Counted from the first letter of the stretch, positions 18,609-28,294 are shown. The stretch is DNA of 40,964 nucleotides from Deltaproteobacteria bacterium (GCA_022340745.1 JAJDNL010000053.1:1-40964); one strand, 5' to 3'. Notes: generated by a model not told the origin, from the sequence alone. Numbers and translations: made by a program.

Positions 18609-20498
18609 ATGGAAGCTTTTGAAACCGTCGAACTGAGTACTGATCTTCTGATCGTCGGCGGCGGCATGTCCGCTTGTGGTGCGGCCTTTGAGGCGTCTTA
18701 TTGGGCCAAGAAGAATAATCTGAGCGTGCTTATGGTTGACAAAGCTGCGGTAGACCGCAGCGGCGCGGTGGCCATGGGTCTTTCCGCCATCAACACCTAT
18801 ATCGGTATTGACCGCAATGAGAACACCCCCGCGGACTTTGTCAGCTATGTCCAGAATGACCAGATGGGAACCGTCCGTGAGGACCTGGTCTACGACATTG
18901 CCCGCCACGTTGATTCCTCGGTGCACCTGTTCGAGAAATGGGGACTCCCCATCTGGAAAGATGCCGAGGGCAACTATCAACGCGCCGGCCGCTGGCAGAT
19001 CATGATCAACGGCGAGTCATACAAAGTGATCGTGGCCGAGGCCGCCAAGAACGCCCTGGGTGTGGACAACATCATCGAGCGGCTGTTCATCGTCAAGCTG
19101 ATGACCGACGCCAATGACCCCAACCGGATCGCCGGAGCCGCAGGCTTCAGCGTGCGCGAGAACAAAGTTTACTTCATCAAGGCCAAGGCCATCTGCTGCC
19201 TGTGCGGTGGCGCCGTGCACATCTTCCGACCGCGCTCCGTGGGTGAAGGTCTGGGACGCACCTGGTATCCACCCTGGAACGCCGGCTCCAACTACGCCAT
19301 GATGGCCCAGGTTGGTGCCGAGCTGGCCCAGATGGAAAGCCGTTTCATCCCCACCCGGTTCAAGGATGGTTACGGCCCGGTGGGCGCCTGGTTCCTGTTC
19401 TTCAAGTCGTCGGCCACCAACGCTTTCGACGAGGAGTACATCAACAACCTGGACATGCTGAAGCCCTGGGCACCTTATGACACTGCCAAGCCAGTGCCCA
19501 CGCCGTTGCGAAACCACCAGATGATGGTGGAGTCCATGGAGGGCAGAGGCCCCGTGTTCATGAGGACTGAGCGGGCCATCGCCGCCCTGGCCGAAAAGTA
19601 CAAGGATGACCCCAAGGTTTACAAGAAGAAGATGAAAGAGCTGGAATCCGAGGCCTGGGAAGACTTTCTGGATATGACGATCTCCCAGGCGCTGCTCTGG
19701 GCCGGCCAGAATATCTTCCCGGAAGAGAAGAAATCTGAGATCATGGCAGCCGAGCCTTACTTCATCGGCTCCCACGCCTCCCACGCCGGTATGTGGGTGA
19801 GCGGACCAGCAGATCTGGCACCGCCCGAGTGGAACTGGGGCTACAACCGGATGACCACGATCAACGGTCTGTTCACCGCTGGTGACGGGGTGGGCTGTTC
19901 TGCTCACAAGTTCTCTTCCGGCTCCCACGCCGAGGGACGGATCGCCGGTAAGGCCGCGATCAAGTTCCTGGTGGAGAACCCCGGAGATGTGAACCTTGAT
20001 GCCGGAAAGTTCGAGGAAATCAAGGCTGAGATCCTCAAGCCCTTGAAGACCTACGAGGAGGGCAAGAGCTACACGGTCACAGACGACATCACCCCCAACT
20101 ACATCCGGCCAAAGATGTTCTTGTTCCGCTTGAACAAGATCATGGACGAGTACGCCGGTGGTACCTCCATGTGGTACACCACCAACAAGGCTATGTTGGA
20201 GCGGGCCCTGGAGGAACTCAGAATGCTCTATGAAGACTCAAAGTTTCTGGGCGCCAACGGTCTGCACGAGTTGATGCGGGCCTGGGAGAACTACCATCGG
20301 TTGTGGACCTCCGAGGCCCACGTGCGGCACCTCCTGTTCCGTGAGGAAACCCGTTACCCGGGTTACTACTACCGCGCTGACTTCAAAGAGGTCCTTGACG
20401 AGGCGAACTGGAAGGTGTTCACCATTTCTAAGTGGGATCCAGCCACCAGAAAGTGGTCTATTCGCAAGGAGCCCGTGCAGAATTGGTTGGGCGTATAA
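18609..20498 (+). CDS. aprA: Adenylylsulfate reductase subunit alpha
   Basis: LLIVGGGMSACGAAFEA (FAD), AINTYIG, GSNYAMMAQVGAELAQMESRFIPTRFKDGYGPVGAWFLFFKS, FTAGDGVGCSAHKFSSGSHAEGR. Confidence 0.98.
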   Translation: MEAFETVELSTDLLIVGGGMSACGAAFEASYWAKKNNLSVLMVDKAAVDRSGAVAMGLSAINTYIGIDRNENTPADFVSYVQNDQMGTVREDLVYDIARHVDSSVHLFEKWGLPIWKDAEGNYQRAGRWQIMINGESYKVIVAEAAKNALGVDNIIERLFIVKLMTDANDPNRIAGAAGFSVRENKVYFIKAKAICCLCGGAVHIFRPRSVGEGLGRTWYPPWNAGSNYAMMAQVGAELAQMESRFIPTRFKDGYGPVGAWFLFFKSSATNAFDEEYINNLDMLKPWAPYDTAKPVPTPLRNHQMMVESMEGRGPVFMRTERAIAALAEKYKDDPKVYKKKMKELESEAWEDFLDMTISQALLWAGQNIFPEEKKSEIMAAEPYFIGSHASHAGMWVSGPADLAPPEWNWGYNRMTTINGLFTAGDGVGCSAHKFSSGSHAEGRIAGKAAIKFLVENPGDVNLDAGKFEEIKAEILKPLKTYEEGKSYTVTDDITPNYIRPKMFLFRLNKIMDEYAGGTSMWYTTNKAMLERALEELRMLYEDSKFLGANGLHELMRAWENYHRLWTSEAHVRHLLFREETRYPGYYYRADFKEVLDEANWKVFTISKWDPATRKWSIRKEPVQNWLGV

Positions 20499-20515
20499 GT
20501 AAAACCTGATTGATC

Positions 20516-20552
20516 TTGCTCCAGGCGCCGCATCGGCGCCTGGAGCAATTTT
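20516..20552 (+). terminator. Rho-independent-like terminator after aprA
   Basis: Perfect 15-bp stem TTGCTCCAGGCGCCG-CAT-CGGCGCCTGGAGCAA followed by TTTTCT. Confidence 0.85.
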
Positions 20553-20710
20553 CTGTTTGTTCCTTTCAATTGCTGCATGCTCTGCCCTTCAACCCGGGCT
20601 GATGTGCAGCGAACGATGATTCGCTTTTATGGGTTGCGGATAGCTTTCCTTTCATTTTCTGGGACAAATGCTGAGGGCTGCTGTCTGTTCAAGGACCTTT
20701 CCTAGAGATT

Positions 20711-20854
20711 TCAGGGAAACCGTATTCTCTCCCTGAGTAGGTTCCAAGAATCTAAACCCTATGGTGATTGCCCGGCAATACGGCTACAGATACAGAACTG
20801 GGAAGTTCCGGCGGCGACAAGTTCATGCGCGCCGGGCAACCTCCCTAGGGTTTA
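20711..20854 (+). promoter_or_regulatory. Candidate structured leader upstream of qmoA
   Basis: Hairpin TCAGGGA...TCCCTGA (20711-20736), then long imperfect stem TAAACCCTATGGTGATTGCCCGGC / GCCGGGCAACCTCCCTAGGGTTTA (20753-20854) enclosing GAACT-GGGA-AGTTC. Confidence 0.6.
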
Positions 20855-20917
20855 GTCGTAACTCTTCCTACGTACAATCTTGCCCTAAAGTAAAACCAAA
20901 TACCTTGGAGGAATGCG

Positions 20918-22180
20918 ATGGCTGATGAAAAGGCTTTGACGGAGAGTATTTTAGTGGTGGGCGGCGGTATCAGCGGCCTGACCACAGCGGTGGAGGCGGC
21001 CGAGGCAGGCCGCGATGTTTTTATTGTTGAAAAGCGGTCGTATCTTGGCGGCCGGGTGGCGCAATTGAACCAGTACTTTCCCAAGCTCTGCCCGCCCAGT
21101 TGCGGCCTGGAAATCAACTTTCGTCGCATAAGACAGAATCCCCGGATAAAAACGTTCACCATGGCTCAGGTGGAAAATATATCTGGAGAGGAAGGAAACT
21201 TTGATGTGACCATCAAGCTCAACCCGCGGTATGTGAATGAGAATTGCACGGCCTGCGGGGAGTGTGCCGCAGGGGTCACAACTGAAATTCCCAATGAGTA
21301 CAATTACAACATGGACAAGATCAAGGCTGTCTATCTTCCTCACGACATGGCGTATCCCATGCGCTATGTGATTGCCCCGGAAATTATCGGCACAGAAGAG
21401 GCAACCAAGGCCAAAGAGGCCTGCCAGTATGACGCGGTAGATCTGGAGATGCAGCCTGAGAGCGTAACCCTCAAGGTAGCATCTGTTGTCTGGGCCACCG
21501 GTTGGAACCCTTACGATGCCACCAGGATGGAAAATTTGGGCTACGGCACGGTCCCCAATGTGATCACCAACGTGATGATGGAACGGTTGGCGGCCTCTGA
21601 TGGTCCAACTGGCGGCAAGATTGTCCGGCCCGCAGATGGCAAACCGGTGGAGAGTGTCGCTTTTGTACAATGCGCCGGTTCCCGGGACGAGAACTACATG
21701 CCCTTTTGCTCCCACATCTGCTGCTTGGCCTCACTCAAGCAGACGACCTACGTTAGGGAACAGCTCCCCGATGCCAAGGTCACCATCTTCTACATTGATA
21801 TCCGAGCTTTGGGCAAATATGAGGAGTTCTACACCAAAGTTGCAGCTGACGAAAATGTCACCCTCATCAAGGGCAAGGTTGCCAAGGTAGAGGCAGATCC
21901 GGCCAGCGGCCAGATTGTCGTCGAGGCCGAGGATATCTACAGCGGCAGTAAAAGCCAGGCCAAAGTGGATCTGGTGGTGCTGGCTACCGGTATGGAGCCC
22001 AGCACAGCCACGGCCAGGGTGCCCGCTGATGTAAGCTACGACGAAAGCGGCTTTGTGGTAAGTGAGAAGCCGGGAATCTATGCTGCCGGATGCGCCAGAA
22101 GGCCTCTTGATGTGGCGACTTCCAACCGAGATGCCACCGCTGCAGCGCTCAAGGCCATTCAATCTACGGTGAGGAGGTAA
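20918..22180 (+). CDS. qmoA: Quinone-interacting membrane-bound oxidoreductase subunit QmoA (HdrA-like)
   Basis: ILVVGGGISGLTTAVEAAEAGRDVFIVEKRSYLGGRVAQLNQYFPKLCPPSCGLEINFRRI; FVQCAGSRDENYMPFCSHICCLASLKQ; follows aprBA and precedes qmoBC. Confidence 0.95.
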   Translation: MADEKALTESILVVGGGISGLTTAVEAAEAGRDVFIVEKRSYLGGRVAQLNQYFPKLCPPSCGLEINFRRIRQNPRIKTFTMAQVENISGEEGNFDVTIKLNPRYVNENCTACGECAAGVTTEIPNEYNYNMDKIKAVYLPHDMAYPMRYVIAPEIIGTEEATKAKEACQYDAVDLEMQPESVTLKVASVVWATGWNPYDATRMENLGYGTVPNVITNVMMERLAASDGPTGGKIVRPADGKPVESVAFVQCAGSRDENYMPFCSHICCLASLKQTTYVREQLPDAKVTIFYIDIRALGKYEEFYTKVAADENVTLIKGKVAKVEADPASGQIVVEAEDIYSGSKSQAKVDLVVLATGMEPSTATARVPADVSYDESGFVVSEKPGIYAAGCARRPLDVATSNRDATAAALKAIQSTVRR

Positions 22181-22184
22181 TCCA

Positions 22185-24419
22185 ATGGAGAAGAAAGTAG
22201 GGGTTTATATATGTAAAGGCTGTGGAATCGGGGATTCCCTGGATATAGAAGCCCTGGCCGCGGTTGCCAATGACGAATTCAGCCCAGCGGTTTGTAAAGA
22301 CCACGATTTTCTGTGCAGCAAGGCAGGGGTGCAGGTCATCCAGCAAGACTTGAACGGAGATGACGCTGTGAATGCAGTGGTGGTGGCGGCCTGCTCCCCC
22401 CGGGTCATGCAAGATGTGTTTGACTTCGGGCCGAGTGTGGTACTGGATCGGGTAAACCTTAGGGAGCAAGTGGTCTGGTGCCAGCCCGCAGGGGAAGAAG
22501 ATACCCAGATGATGGCCGAGGATTACCTGCGACTGGGGCTTACCAAGGTTGGGATCATGGAGCCCTTGGAGCCCTTCCAGCCGGAAGAGGAAATGTCAAA
22601 ACGGCTGCTGGTAGTGGGCGGCGGCCTTGCAGGTATTACTGCCTCTGCTGAAGCAGCAAAGGCCGGCTATGAGGTGGTGCTGGTGGAGAAAGAAGCTCAG
22701 CTGGGTGGCTGGATGAATAAACTCTACAAGCAGGCTCCCATGAAACATCCTTACACCGACCTGGAGGATGTGGATATCGCTGATCGCGTCAAGGCGGTGG
22801 AAGAAGACAGCAATGTCACGGTGTATACCGGGGCCACCATGGAGAAGATCGAAGGTGCCCCATGTCTCTATACGGCACACATCAAGCAGAACGGCAATGT
22901 GGTGACCGAAAGGGTGGGAGCCATTGTTGTGGCCACCGGCGCTGTGCCCTATGAAGCCAAGAAGCTCAAGCATCTTGGCTATGGGAGCTGCGAAAATGTG
23001 GTTACCAATGAAACCATAGAAGAGCTTGCTTCAAAGGGTACGATTACGCGGCCCTCTGACGGCCAGCCGGTAAAATCGGCGGCCTTTGTTCTGTGCGCCG
23101 GCTCCCGGGATCCAGAACACCTGTCCTATTGCTCTTCCACCTGCTGCATTGAGTCTTTGAAACAGGCCAAATACTTGAGGCTCCAGGACAAAGATGCCAA
23201 AGCCTACATAATCTACAAGGATATGCGGACGCCTGGGCACTATGAGTTGTTCTACAAGAGCATGCAAGAGGATGAAGGTCTGTTTCTCACCAAGGGCGTG
23301 GTGAGCTCCGTCACAGAGGATGAGAACAAGAACGTGGTGCTGGAAGTGGATGATACCCTGCTGGGCGAAAAGATTCAGCTGAAGGTGGACATGCTGGTGA
23401 TGGCAACCGGCATGGTGACAAATGCGGCCATTGGTGAGGAGGTCGAGCTGGTTCTGGAAGATGAAGAGGAGGGTGCGGCCGAATTAGAGGACGTGCCTGC
23501 CGACACCATCATAAAGTCAGACATGCTCAACCTGGAATATCGGCAAGGGCCGGAGGCGCCACCTTTACATAATGGCTTTCCGGACTCACACTTCATCTGC
23601 TTTCCCTACGAATCTCGGCGTACGGGCATTTATTACGCGGGTAGCGTACGGGCTCCCCTGGACGGGCCCAGCACCATCGATGACGCTGGCGGAGCCGCAC
23701 TCAAGGCAATCCAGTGCGTGGAACTCACTTCCCAGGGTATGGCCGTGCATCCCAGAGCCGGGGATATGAGCTATCCGGATTTCTTCATGGACCGCTGTAC
23801 CCAGTGCAAACGCTGCACGGTGGAATGCCCCTTCGGGGCAATCAATGAAGATGCAAAGGGCAACCCGCTTCCCAACCCCACCCGCTGCCGTAGGTGTGGG
23901 GTCTGCATGGGTGCCTGCCCGGAACGGATCATCTCCTTTAAAAATTACTCGGTTAAGATGATCGGTAACATGATCAAAAGCATCAACGTGCCTGACGAGT
24001 GGGACGAGAAGCCCCGATTCATTATCCTGGCCTGTGAAAATGACGCCTATCCGGCGCTGGACATGGTGGGTATTACCCGACAGCAGATCAGTCCCTGGGC
24101 CCGGGTTATTCCCATGCGCTGCCTGGGCGGTTTGAACCTGATATGGATCGCCGACTCACTCTCCAAGGGGATAGATGGTATCTTGCTGCTCGGATGCCGC
24201 CACGGTGATGACTACCAGTGTCACTTTATGAAGGGGAGTGAGCTGGCAGAGATTCGGTTGTCCAAGGTTGCGGAAACCCTGGATCGCTTGGCCCTGGAGT
24301 CCGACCGGGTGCAACTGGTTCAATTGCAGATCACCGATTATCCCGATCTACCCAGGATCATCAATGAGTTCTCAGAAAAACTGGATGAAGTTGGTGCGAA
24401 TCCCTATAAGGGTTTCTAG
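22185..24419 (+). CDS. qmoB: Quinone-interacting membrane-bound oxidoreductase subunit QmoB (HdrA/MvhD-like)
   Basis: HdrA-type FAD domain LLVVGGGLAGITASAEAAKAGYEVVLVEKEAQLGGWMNKL, FVLCAGSRDPEHLSYCSSTCCIESLKQAKY, two 4Fe-4S clusters CTQCKRCTVECPFGAI/CRRCGVCMGACPERII, C-terminal MvhD-like region. Confidence 0.95.
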   Translation: MEKKVGVYICKGCGIGDSLDIEALAAVANDEFSPAVCKDHDFLCSKAGVQVIQQDLNGDDAVNAVVVAACSPRVMQDVFDFGPSVVLDRVNLREQVVWCQPAGEEDTQMMAEDYLRLGLTKVGIMEPLEPFQPEEEMSKRLLVVGGGLAGITASAEAAKAGYEVVLVEKEAQLGGWMNKLYKQAPMKHPYTDLEDVDIADRVKAVEEDSNVTVYTGATMEKIEGAPCLYTAHIKQNGNVVTERVGAIVVATGAVPYEAKKLKHLGYGSCENVVTNETIEELASKGTITRPSDGQPVKSAAFVLCAGSRDPEHLSYCSSTCCIESLKQAKYLRLQDKDAKAYIIYKDMRTPGHYELFYKSMQEDEGLFLTKGVVSSVTEDENKNVVLEVDDTLLGEKIQLKVDMLVMATGMVTNAAIGEEVELVLEDEEEGAAELEDVPADTIIKSDMLNLEYRQGPEAPPLHNGFPDSHFICFPYESRRTGIYYAGSVRAPLDGPSTIDDAGGAALKAIQCVELTSQGMAVHPRAGDMSYPDFFMDRCTQCKRCTVECPFGAINEDAKGNPLPNPTRCRRCGVCMGACPERIISFKNYSVKMIGNMIKSINVPDEWDEKPRFIILACENDAYPALDMVGITRQQISPWARVIPMRCLGGLNLIWIADSLSKGIDGILLLGCRHGDDYQCHFMKGSELAEIRLSKVAETLDRLALESDRVQLVQLQITDYPDLPRIINEFSEKLDEVGANPYKGF

Positions 24420-24548
24420 TCCTTGGACTCATACGTTCTATGCAGAACTTATTCGCTCAGGACTAGTGCAGAGCAAGCGGAATTAGCCTCTGCTCACGAG
24501 AAGATAAAACGTCTAACTTGCGCATCGAAGCACTAGGAGGTAATTACC

Positions 24549-25922
24549 ATGGCAGATGAATCCGCAGTGCAAGTAGAGAGTAAAGCTGCGACCCTGATTG
24601 AGCCCGATCTGAATTTCGTTCGGGAGCTCAAAGAGGCGGGGGGAGACACACTAAAGAAGTGCTTTCAGTGTGCCACCTGCTCGGTGGTCTGTGCGCTTTC
24701 TCCCGATCAGAAACCCTATCCCCGCAAAGAAATGGTGTACTCCCAGTGGGGTCTGAAGGACAAGTTGGTAAACAATGTCGATGTCTGGCTTTGCCACTAC
24801 TGCAATGACTGCTCGACCCATTGTCCCAGAGGTGCCAGGCCCGGAGATACCCTGCGAGCCGTCCGTGCCCTGAGCTTCCGGCATTTTGCCTTTCCCAGCT
24901 TCATGGGGAAGATCGTCGGTGAGAAAAAATACTTACCGATCATGCTTGCCATCCCGGTGCTCATCCTCTTGCTTGGCATTAAAATAGCAGGAGGCCATAT
25001 CCCTGAGGGAGCGGTGGAGTACCGTGACTTGTTTCCACTCCTTCTGGTGGATGCTATCTTTGTCACGGTTACGTTCCTGGCCATAGGATCCATAGGGTTT
25101 GGCCTTTGGAACTTTTTACAAGGTATACACGCCAATGCGGTCGCGGAAGGCTACGCGGAAGATAAACCGCTGGCGATGGGCGACTATGTCAAGAGCCTGA
25201 TCTCGGTAATTCCCACCATTTTGTTGCACGACAAATTTAAGCTTTGCACCACCAACCGCGATCGCTACTGGGCCCACATCCTTGTGTTGGTTGGCTTTGT
25301 GGGTCTGTTCATTGTTACCAATTTAGGCTTTGTCGGCATTTATGGCGGGCCCCTTCTCGGCATAAATACAGATTTTCTGGCTCCACCATACTCAATTGCC
25401 AACCCGATAAAGTTGTTCGCCCTGCTTGTGGGCATCGGGTTGCTGGGGGGTATTCTCCTGGTAATCGCCAATCGGCTTAAGCCCAAAGATGCCGAGAGCA
25501 CCATTAGCTATCTTGATTGGTCTCTGATTGTTGCTGTCTTGGTCACGGTTTCCACAGGGCTTCTGACCTGGATTGGCAGGGTGGGCAATTTGGGTACTGT
25601 CGCCTATGGTATTTACTTCCTGCATCTGGGTTCAGTCTTCTACATCATCGCCTACCTGCCCTATAGCAAACTGGCCCATATGTTCTACCGCACAGTAGCA
25701 ATGGGCTACGCTGCTTACATCGATCGGCCTTTTGGGGTAGAAGGAGTCGCAGCTGCACCTGTGGCCGCTCCAGAAGTTGAGCCGACTCCGGCTGCCGAAG
25801 AACCGGCCGCCGAGGCGGAACCGGTGGAGGAGAAAGCTGAGGCTCCTGCGGAGGTTGAGGCTGAAGCTCCTGCAGAGCCTGAGGAAGAAAAGCCGGCAGA
25901 AGAGGAAGAGAAGAAAGAGTAG
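24549..25922 (+). CDS. qmoC: Quinone-interacting membrane-bound oxidoreductase subunit QmoC, with acidic Ala/Pro/Glu-rich C-terminal tail
   Basis: HdrC-like CFQCATCSVVCALSPD / CHYCNDCSTHCPRGARPGDTLRAVRAL plus HdrE-like membrane domain; tail EEPAAEAEPVEEKAEAPAEVEAEAPAEPEEEKPAEEEEKKE. Confidence 0.94.
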   Translation: MADESAVQVESKAATLIEPDLNFVRELKEAGGDTLKKCFQCATCSVVCALSPDQKPYPRKEMVYSQWGLKDKLVNNVDVWLCHYCNDCSTHCPRGARPGDTLRAVRALSFRHFAFPSFMGKIVGEKKYLPIMLAIPVLILLLGIKIAGGHIPEGAVEYRDLFPLLLVDAIFVTVTFLAIGSIGFGLWNFLQGIHANAVAEGYAEDKPLAMGDYVKSLISVIPTILLHDKFKLCTTNRDRYWAHILVLVGFVGLFIVTNLGFVGIYGGPLLGINTDFLAPPYSIANPIKLFALLVGIGLLGGILLVIANRLKPKDAESTISYLDWSLIVAVLVTVSTGLLTWIGRVGNLGTVAYGIYFLHLGSVFYIIAYLPYSKLAHMFYRTVAMGYAAYIDRPFGVEGVAAAPVAAPEVEPTPAAEEPAAEAEPVEEKAEAPAEVEAEAPAEPEEEKPAEEEEKKE

Positions 25923-25950
25923 AGTAGCTTACAACCAAAATCGAGCTATT

Positions 25951-25987
25951 AAAAAGCCCGGTCCTCTCTAGGAGGCCGGGCTTTTTT
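25951..25987 (+). terminator. Rho-independent terminator after qmoC
   Basis: AAAAAGCCCGGTCCTC-TCTA-GGAGGCCGGGCTTTTTT. Confidence 0.92.
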
Positions 25988-26017
25988 GGTACGATTTGCA
26001 AAAGAACAGAACATGAA

Positions 26018-26121
26018 CCTCCTCTCCCCTTGAGGGGAGAGGACTAAAGTGAGGGGTGAGAAGGCTGTCATATTGCCCCCCTCACCCTAACCCTCTCCCC
26101 CCAGAGGGTGGAGAGGGGATT
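26018..26121. repeat. CCTCTCCCC/CCCTCACCC-type inverted repeat (MITE-like)
   Basis: cctcctctccccttgaggggagagg...gtgaggggtga ... cccctcaccctaaccctctccccccagagggtggagagggg; arms complementary. Confidence 0.75.
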
Positions 26122-26211
26122 TTTAACCGGCTATGGTGATAGAGAAATAGAGGATTTCATTTCAATGACAGAGTTTGCAAAAACGTTCCAACGTGTCTAT
26201 AGTTAGAGATG

Positions 26212-26283
26212 TGGCATATGAGATATGGGATTAAAAAGAGAAGGTATTTATCTCACATCCCAAATCTCACATCTCACATCAAC
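26212..26283. repeat. 7-bp period patch (ATCTCAC units)
   Basis: atctcac atcccaa atctcac atctcac atcaact, with partly complementary upstream gtggcatatgagatatgggat. Confidence 0.65.
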
Positions 26284-26321
26284 TGGTGAGAAGGCTATTT
26301 CAATAGACAGGGAGATTATTC

Positions 26322-26711
26322 ATGCCCAGTGAATCTGAGAACAACAACGGCATGCCCGTAATTGACACAGGCGAGTCCTGCCCAACCTGCCACCAATACT
26401 TCGACAAAGAGGATGAGTGCTGGGGAAACTACGTACCCCTGACCCGAGATGAGGAAGCGATTCTAGCGCAAATGCGAACGGTAAAGGCAAAAGTAACCGA
26501 GACCAAGAGACGGCTAGAAGAATTTGAGGGTCGAAATGGATTCAAGCCGGTAAGCGGCGATGCTGTGGATGAGACAACCACCGAAGAGCAGAGCCAATGG
26601 CTAGAGCTGAAACAGAATATGGATACGCTCAGAGAGGAATGGCGGCAGCTGGATGAGAAACGCCAGGAAGCAGCAGCATTCAGGATGAAGATCCTGGGGC
26701 ACGATGACTGA
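26322..26711 (+). CDS. Hypothetical small protein, coiled-coil-like
   Basis: 129-aa ORF with N-terminal CPTCHQYFDKEDECW and charged helical C-terminus. Confidence 0.6.
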   Translation: MPSESENNNGMPVIDTGESCPTCHQYFDKEDECWGNYVPLTRDEEAILAQMRTVKAKVTETKRRLEEFEGRNGFKPVSGDAVDETTTEEQSQWLELKQNMDTLREEWRQLDEKRQEAAAFRMKILGHDD

Positions 26712-26715
26712 TAAA

Positions 26716-26767
26716 CTAGGCACTCCTTCGACAGGCTCAGGACAAGTAGGGACTAAGCACTAGGCAC
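26716..26767. repeat. CTAGGCACTCCTTCGACAGGCTCAGGACAAGTAGGRACTAARCACTAG repeat, direct copy
   Basis: Nearly identical to the reverse complement of 31891-31941. Confidence 0.88.
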
Positions 26768-26867
26768 TTCGAAAATTTCGAATTGCGAAACTGGGAACCC
26801 GCCCCCAGGGTGGGAGTCCGAAGGACAATTTCAAAATAGAAAATTAGAATTTTGCCTTCCGTCCTCT

Positions 26868-26955
26868 GATGTCTGACCTCTGATGTCTGATCTCTGACTT
26901 CTGGCTTCTGAATACTTGCTTTTGGTCCCCAGTGTTTAGTTCTTGGTGCCTAGTT
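26868..26955. repeat. 7-bp period patches (GACCTCT/GATGTCT...; GTGTTTA/GTTCTTG/GTGCCTA)
   Basis: Direct reading. Confidence 0.75.
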
Positions 26956-26959
26956 AGAT

Positions 26960-28291
26960 CTACTTCTTGCCTTCCTTTATCTTCTTGAGATGATTGATCG
27001 CCCAGGAAATGCGAGGTTTTTTCCCGATCCTGTTGTTAACTTCCTCAAGGGTGGGTAGAAGATCAACCCGATCTCTCTTGCCGAGGACCAGCCCAGCCCA
27101 ATCCACCACCGCAGGCACCTCATGGTCGAGAAGTTCCTGCAAGAAATCATCCACACCAGGTGCTTCAAGGTTGCTCAACATATTGATGAAACCCACCTTA
27201 AGTTCATCAAAGTCATGGTCACGTCCAAAAACATCACGGATGTATGGGAGTACGTCAGGTCCAAGAGCTTCAAGGTGCTTGAGGCAAGCCTCAGAGACGT
27301 AGTGATAATTGAACATGGTGATATCCATGAGGCTGCGAATGGCCATCTCTGTGGAGTAATGCGCAAGTATATCTGGGACGAATAGCGTAGCCCAGGAAAA
27401 CTGGCTCATAACGTGGACTAGATAGGGAATGGCATCCGGGCCGACCTGCTTGAGCTGATCTATGGTGGGCGCCAGAGCCTCTTTCCTCTGCTCGAGCCCC
27501 TGCTCTTGTTGGGCGGGGAAGCGCTCCAGATCGTTGGCGGAACGCAGTTCAACAATGAGAGCGGCAACCTCAGGATCTGGAGGCTCGGGTAGTAGGCCGT
27601 TATATTCCTCGGCCTTCAAGGCTATCCAGTATTTTTCCAGCCAGGTCTCAGGGGCATAAAAGTGAGGTGCTCCACTGTCGTCACCCTCTGGTAAGCGCTT
27701 GTGACGACCGTGTTCAATAAAGAAGGTTTTTTCCTCTTTTGCCACCTCCCAGCGGCTGCGGCAGAGAGCAATGGCCTCGTCATGTTGACTCGTAGACAGA
27801 TAGGCAGTGGCCAGGGTATCATGGATTCGGTCATCCTCGGGATAGGTTGAGGTGAGATTGCTGGCATAACTGATGGCCTCTTCGTAATTGTTTGCCGCCA
27901 GAAGATCGAATCCTTGTACCACGTATTCGGGCGGCCCCTCCTCTTCAGCTGCCGGCTCCTGAAACTCCACACTGCCACGCAAGAGATCTTTGATCTTTTC
28001 ATGTTTGCGCAAGCAGCATTTCTTGTATTTCTTTCCAGAACCGCACAAACAGGGCTCATTACGACCAATTTTGCGTTCGGCTGCTTCACCCAGCAAACTT
28101 GTTTGGTAATGCTGCTGGGCAAAAGAATCGCTCAGGGCGATCAACTGTTCAGGGGGCATACCCACTTGTTGGGCAATCTCCTCAGGGTTTCCACCTTCCA
28201 TAACTTGGAGGATGGCATCCATTATCTCTTTGTTGGGCTTTTCTTGGTTTTCTGTGTCGGTCACTATTGAACTCCCAAAATAATACAGCAA
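26960..28291 (-). CDS. SEC-C metal-binding domain protein with TPR/HEAT-like regions
   Basis: IGRNEPCLCGSGKKYKKCCLRKH SEC-C motif; downstream helical repeats. Confidence 0.82.
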   Translation of the reverse strand: MLYYFGSSIVTDTENQEKPNKEIMDAILQVMEGGNPEEIAQQVGMPPEQLIALSDSFAQQHYQTSLLGEAAERKIGRNEPCLCGSGKKYKKCCLRKHEKIKDLLRGSVEFQEPAAEEEGPPEYVVQGFDLLAANNYEEAISYASNLTSTYPEDDRIHDTLATAYLSTSQHDEAIALCRSRWEVAKEEKTFFIEHGRHKRLPEGDDSGAPHFYAPETWLEKYWIALKAEEYNGLLPEPPDPEVAALIVELRSANDLERFPAQQEQGLEQRKEALAPTIDQLKQVGPDAIPYLVHVMSQFSWATLFVPDILAHYSTEMAIRSLMDITMFNYHYVSEACLKHLEALGPDVLPYIRDVFGRDHDFDELKVGFINMLSNLEAPGVDDFLQELLDHEVPAVVDWAGLVLGKRDRVDLLPTLEEVNNRIGKKPRISWAINHLKKIKEGKK

Positions 28292-28294
28292 TGG

